Below are positions 32,148 through 34,899 of a stretch of DNA of 34,899 nucleotides, one piece after another. Below the pieces are notes generated by a model, which worked only from the letters and a program-made list of their open reading frames with translations, did no database searches and was not told where the DNA came from. The first letter of the stretch is position 1. Each line of letters starts with the position of its first letter. Position numbers and translations under genes: made by a program. This DNA is from CAADGL01 sp964643885 (lineage in GTDB: Bacteria; Planctomycetota; Phycisphaerae; UBA1845; Fen-1342): the NCBI GenBank assembly GCA_964643885.1, contig CAZXUI010000046.1, forward strand, positions 1 through 34,899, given 5' to 3'.

Positions 32148-32654
32148 TCAGGGCGAGAGCATGCCGCGCACAATCACCACGTGCGAGGCCGGATCGTTGA
32201 AAGTCTCGAGCAGATGGCTGTAGTACACCGCCCAGCGCAGCGCGACGAAGCCGTAGGCGCTGAACAGCAGCCAGCAGGCCCACTCCGTGATGCGGTGGTT
32301 CCGCAGCGCGATCAGGATCGCGCCGCCCACCAGCACGAGCACCACCTTGTAGGCGATCAGCACCGGCGGCGGATGCTGTATCAGCCGCGACGCCAGCGGA
32401 TTGAGCTCGATGAACAGGTGATTACGCGCCTCGATCAACGTCAGGCCGAGATCCACGTAATTCAGCAGGCAGATCACGACCATCAGCAGCACGACGCGCG
32501 AGCCGCGCGTCGGCCACGCCAGCAGCCGCTGCGTCCAGTCGCCCGAAAACGCCGCCGGCCATTTGATCGACGCCGCCGGCTGCAAGGCGAACAGGCGCGT
32601 GGCCCCGCCGGCTGAGGTTGCCGTCGCCAGCACACTTCGCTCTGCCCTGCCCAC
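32148..32654 (-). CDS. DUF5658-like small membrane protein
   Basis: 168 aa from a GTG at 32654, with AAGGAG (32666-32661) 6 nt upstream. A soluble N-terminal ~50 residues precede three or four membrane helices starting VVLLMVVICLLNYVDLGLTLIEA. The 'NYVDLGLTLIEARNHLFIELNPLASRL' stretch has the D..T...........ElNP pattern of DUF5658 proteins, whose function is unknown. The family call is from memory of the motif and is moderate. A sigma-28-like promoter upstream points to expression with motility genes. It faces kynB tail to tail with 16 nt between. Confidence 0.7.
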   Translation of the reverse strand: MGRAERSVLATATSAGGATRLFALQPAASIKWPAAFSGDWTQRLLAWPTRGSRVVLLMVVICLLNYVDLGLTLIEARNHLFIELNPLASRLIQHPPPVLIAYKVVLVLVGGAILIALRNHRITEWACWLLFSAYGFVALRWAVYYSHLLETFNDPASHVVIVRGMLSP

Positions 32655-32683
32655 CGCGGTCTCCTTGACAGATCGAGATCAAC

Positions 32684-32697
32684 GGGGCGATTGCCCC
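32684..32697 (-). promoter_or_regulatory. 5'-end hairpin of the DUF5658-like transcript
   Basis: GGGGC-AATC-GCCCC (minus strand) begins at the predicted transcription start near 32697. It would cap the 5' end of the mRNA and possibly stabilise it. Confidence 0.4.
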
Positions 32698-32703
32698 ATC
32701 TCT

Positions 32704-32730
32704 CTATCGGGAGCCTGGCGACCGGCTTTA
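32704..32730 (-). promoter_or_regulatory. Sigma-28 (FliA/SigD)-like promoter
   Basis: On the minus strand TAAAGCCG (32730-32723) and CCCGATAG (32711-32704) are separated by exactly 11 nt. The FliA consensus is TAAAGTTT-N11-GCCGATAA. No equally good site was seen elsewhere in the window. It lies 49 nt upstream of the GTG at 32654. Confidence 0.6.
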
Positions 32731-32853
32731 ACTTCCCCCTCGCAAGCCGCATACGACGCGCGGCCGGCCGACGCATGAAGTGCGGCCTTTTGTTAAGACC
32801 TCGCGGCCTGCGCGCTCGATGGCAGGCCTCATAAGTCGCCTCGCCGCCGGCCG

Positions 32854-34455
32854 TCATATAAACCATCCGTGCAAGAACCATTCCCGCCGCACAGAATCGT
32901 AGAACACCCACGCCAGCTCGCCGCTCTCCAGCAGCACGCGGAAGTAGTCGCGGCGGACATCCGGCCCACGCCACCAGCCCGTTTCGAGCCTTTCCGGACC
33001 CCAGGCGTGCTGTATGCGGTACTCCCGTCCGCAAACCTGCATCTGAACCGGCGGCCCCTCCGGAACGATCGCCAGCACACGGACCGCCAGCGGCCGGCTC
33101 AGAACGCGCGCCGGACGATCCAGGGCGCGCCGCGTCGCGACCGTCGGCTCGGCCGGGCCGCCCGGGTCCAGCCCCGCCTCGGCCACGGGGACGAGCCGCA
33201 CAGCCAGCTCCGGCTGGTAATCGTCCACCAGCCGGGCCCGCAGAACGGCCTGCTGGCCGAGGCGGGCGGCGAATTCATCGAGCAGGTTCGCCAACGCCTC
33301 GTCGTGGCCGGTGCAGACCGCAGAGAACAGATCGCTCTGCCGGCCGACCCAGCGGGGCGCATCGCGGGCGGCCAGTTGCACGGCCGTGACGCCGGCCGAA
33401 AGCTCGACCCGCTCCAGCCGCCGCAACAGCAGCCGCTCGATGTGCTTGAGCCGGCGCGACGGCTGAGAGAGGTTGACCGCGACGCGGCGGGGCGGCTCGT
33501 GCTCGTGCAGAAGGATGCAATCGAAGCGCCGCAGGGCCAGCCCGCGGCTGAAGACCTGTCCGCACAGATCGCACAACAGCCGCGCGGCGACCATCCGGAT
33601 GACGTCGGCGTCGTGCAGCGGCGCCTCGAACGCGGCATCCACCGACGGCAACCGCTCGGCAACGCGTGGCGTGAGCGGCTCGAAAACCTCGCCCAGCGCC
33701 TGCTGGATGCGCAGCAGCAGCTCCGGCCCGAATCGGCCGGGCAGCGACGAGCGCGGCAGCATCAGCAGATCGCCGATCGTTCGCACGCCGAGCTGCGAAA
33801 GCCGCTGGGCTGTTCGCGGCTCGATCCGCAGCGCGGCCGGCGGCAGCGGCGCCAGCGCAACGCTGCTCAGCCCGGGCGGCGCGACGCAGATGCGCTCGCG
33901 GCCGGCCGTGGCGAGAGCCCACGCGGCGCCGATGGTGTCTGCGGCGGCGGCGCAGGCGGGCAGGCCGAGCCTGGCGAGGCCGGCGACGGCCTGGGCCGCG
34001 ATCTGCTCATCCGGGCCGAGCAGCCGCTGGCAGCCGGTGATATCCAGCAGAAGCACGCAAGGCGAAACGGGCTCGACCAGCGGGCTGAAACGCTGCGCCC
34101 AGTCGGCCAGGCGGTGCAGAAAGGCGGCGTCGCGCTCGGGCTCGTGGGCGAAATGCAGCAGCGTCGGGACGGTGGCCTGGGCCTGGGCGAGCGTGATGCC
34201 CGGCCGCAGGCCGCGCTGAGCCGCGTGCGAGCAGACACTCTCGACCCGCAGCGTATTGCCGACGGAGCGGGTGAGAACGATCGGCGGGCGCGGTCGAGCC
34301 GCGGACGACCCGGGTGACCCGGACGATTCGGACGATTCGGGTGACTTGGGTGACCCGGGCGATTCGGGTGACCCGCGCGACTCGGCCAGATGCTGTCGCC
34401 AGGCCCGCTCGGCCGGGAGGTCGGGGAGATCGATGCACAGGATGCGGCGCGACAT
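32854..34455 (-). CDS. imuB: ImuB-like inactive Y-family DNA polymerase
   Basis: 533 aa. The N-terminus MSRRILCIDLPDLPAERAWR and later SVGNTLRVESVCSHAAQRGL, GITLAQAQATVP and LLLDITGCQRLLG follow ImuB, the catalytically dead Y-family protein that connects ImuA and DnaE2 to the beta clamp in SOS mutagenesis. The second acidic pair of active Y polymerases (SxDE) is here DITG. Little-finger and C-terminal regions follow, ending in a REWFLHGWF segment typical of ImuB. Residues ~24-50 are a Ser/Pro/Gly/Glu insertion encoded by a 9-bp minisatellite. Neither imuA nor dnaE2 is adjacent; repeats lie upstream. The start at 34455 gives the family N-terminus. Confidence 0.9.
   Translation of the reverse strand: MSRRILCIDLPDLPAERAWRQHLAESRGSPESPGSPKSPESSESSGSPGSSAARPRPPIVLTRSVGNTLRVESVCSHAAQRGLRPGITLAQAQATVPTLLHFAHEPERDAAFLHRLADWAQRFSPLVEPVSPCVLLLDITGCQRLLGPDEQIAAQAVAGLARLGLPACAAAADTIGAAWALATAGRERICVAPPGLSSVALAPLPPAALRIEPRTAQRLSQLGVRTIGDLLMLPRSSLPGRFGPELLLRIQQALGEVFEPLTPRVAERLPSVDAAFEAPLHDADVIRMVAARLLCDLCGQVFSRGLALRRFDCILLHEHEPPRRVAVNLSQPSRRLKHIERLLLRRLERVELSAGVTAVQLAARDAPRWVGRQSDLFSAVCTGHDEALANLLDEFAARLGQQAVLRARLVDDYQPELAVRLVPVAEAGLDPGGPAEPTVATRRALDRPARVLSRPLAVRVLAIVPEGPPVQMQVCGREYRIQHAWGPERLETGWWRGPDVRRDYFRVLLESGELAWVFYDSVRREWFLHGWFI
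34307..34387. repeat. 9-bp minisatellite inside imuB
   Basis: Nine units of 9 bp with consensus GAYYCGGGT, in frame with imuB. On the coding strand they encode Ser/Pro/Glu/Gly triplets. In-frame gain or loss of units would change only linker length. Confidence 0.9.
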
Positions 34456-34485
34456 GCACGAACCCCGCCGGAGATATCCCTAACA

Positions 34486-34514
34486 AATATATAACACGTC
34501 GGGCGGAAAATCAA
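34486..34514 (-). promoter_or_regulatory. Putative imuB promoter
   Basis: -35 TTGATT (34514-34509) and -10 TATATT (34491-34486) with a 17-bp spacer, in an AT-rich patch that stands out from its surroundings. I could not recognise a LexA box. Confidence 0.55.
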
Positions 34515-34549
34515 TCTCGTGGGGAGTCGCAGGACCGCGATTCGCCGCC

Positions 34550-34632
34550 ACTGCCACCTGTCACCTGCCATGTGCCACCCGCCACCTGCCACCTGTCACC
34601 TGCCACCTGTCACTTGTCACTTGTCACTTGTC
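34550..34632 (+). repeat. Heptamer tandem repeat, second tract
   Basis: About twelve imperfect 7-bp units (TGCCACC, TGTCACC, then TGTCACT), on the plus strand as at 2113-2232 and upstream of the imuB promoter. 34456-34899 holds this tract and hairpins but no gene. Confidence 0.85.
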
Positions 34633-34660
34633 TCTCGTCCCGCCCGCCTCAGCTTTAGGT

Positions 34661-34716
34661 GGTACGGGCGTCCTCGCCCGAATCAGCTTTGGGTGGTACG
34701 GGCGTCTCGCCCGTAC
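34661..34716. repeat. Two type G hairpins with shared leader
   Basis: A degraded copy (34661-34680, CGGGCG-TCCT-CGCCCG) and a perfect one (34696-34716, GTACGGGCG-TCT-CGCCCGTAC). Both follow CAGCTTTRGGTG. A third copy begins at 34884 and is cut by the window end. Confidence 0.8.
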
Positions 34717-34773
34717 ATGCTTCTCAGTGGGGCGGGCCTCCGTGCCAGCCTTCAGCGCCAACCTCGTACGCGG

Positions 34774-34856
34774 CGCCATCAGAACCCCGTGCGCCAAGCA
34801 CGGGGTCGGTTGGTGACCAGGCGGCCCGCCGCTTGGCGCGGCGGGTTCTGATGGCG
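34774..34856 (-). repeat. 71-bp two-hairpin element, inverted copy
   Basis: The 71-bp core (34780-34850) carries CCCCGTGC-GCCAA-GCACGGGG (34785-34805), a 19-nt spacer and CCCGCCGC-TTGGC-GCGGCGGG (34825-34845). Here the outer inverted repeat is longer: CGCCATCAGAACCC (34774-34787) pairs with GGGTTCTGATGGCG (34843-34856). Confidence 0.9.
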
Positions 34857-34883
34857 TCCTCCCGCCCGTCTCCGCTTTGGGCG

Positions 34884-34899
34884 GTACGGGCGTCTCGCC
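34884..34899. repeat. Type G hairpin truncated by the window edge
   Basis: GTACGGGCG-TCT-CGCC follows CCGCTTTGGGCG, a leader like that at 34685-34695. The right arm continues beyond the window. Confidence 0.75.

Noticed and set aside
32764..32794. Plus-strand intrinsic terminator (GGCCG...CGGCC then TTTT)
   Set aside because: The stem is only 5 bp with a 12-nt or longer loop, and it lies over 600 nt from the nearest plus-strand gene end.

Overview
The window is high-GC, gene-dense bacterial DNA. It most likely comes from a Planctomycetota genome of the Phycisphaerae type. That placement is inferred from two secreted proteins ending in dockerin-like 'DFDDLxxLL..YG' modules, a DUF3299 lipoprotein, outer-membrane lipoprotein machinery, and intergenic regions packed with short hairpin repeats. 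A run of exactly 100 N (31336-31435) shows it is a draft scaffold.

Layout. 1-2249: a 28-bp hairpin array, a secreted SGNH-like protein with a dockerin-like tail, then 0.6 kb of repeats. 2250-5867: rarA, 5-formyltetrahydrofolate cyclo-ligase and nadB, all on the + strand. 5868-6553: a second repeat block. 6554-8392: a secreted pentaheme cytochrome with the same dockerin-like tail. 12670-8484 (minus): moeA, lnt and a HEAT-repeat lipoprotein in one tightly packed operon. 12781-13650: an AhpD-like protein and a Nudix hydrolase. 15467-13857 (minus): an FHA-GAF-PP2C protein that appears to have lost two catalytic metal ligands. 16105-16179: tRNA-Asp with promoter and terminator. 19759-16183 (minus): response regulator, TIM-barrel protein, secreted protein and Wzx-like flippase. 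19911-20981: an Mce/MlaD protein. 21222-24186: a small membrane protein, a conserved unknown, a GT2 glycosyltransferase and a Gdx-type SMR exporter. 24405-26002: purE-purK. 26134-28482: two tandem CaCA cation/Ca2+ exchangers. 28603-30231: two lipoproteins. 30260-32131: tryptophan 2,3-dioxygenase and kynurenine formamidase on either side of a repeat block with the N gap. 32654-32148 (minus): a DUF5658-like membrane protein behind a sigma-28-like promoter. 34455-32854 (minus): imuB carrying an internal 9-bp minisatellite. 34456-34899: repeats.

Most genes are housekeeping: replication restart and repair, folate, NAD, purine, molybdopterin, lipoprotein maturation and envelope sugars. The least explained content lies between genes. 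It includes three TGGGGGAYCGG arrays with different periods but the same 3' hairpin pair, a 71-bp two-hairpin (BIME-like) element seen twice intact and once across the assembly gap, many separate palindromes, and 7-bp tandem repeats. Several promoters can be read directly. Those of moeA, rarA and a glycosyltransferase put the -10 box 6-7 nt before ATG, which suggests leaderless transcripts.
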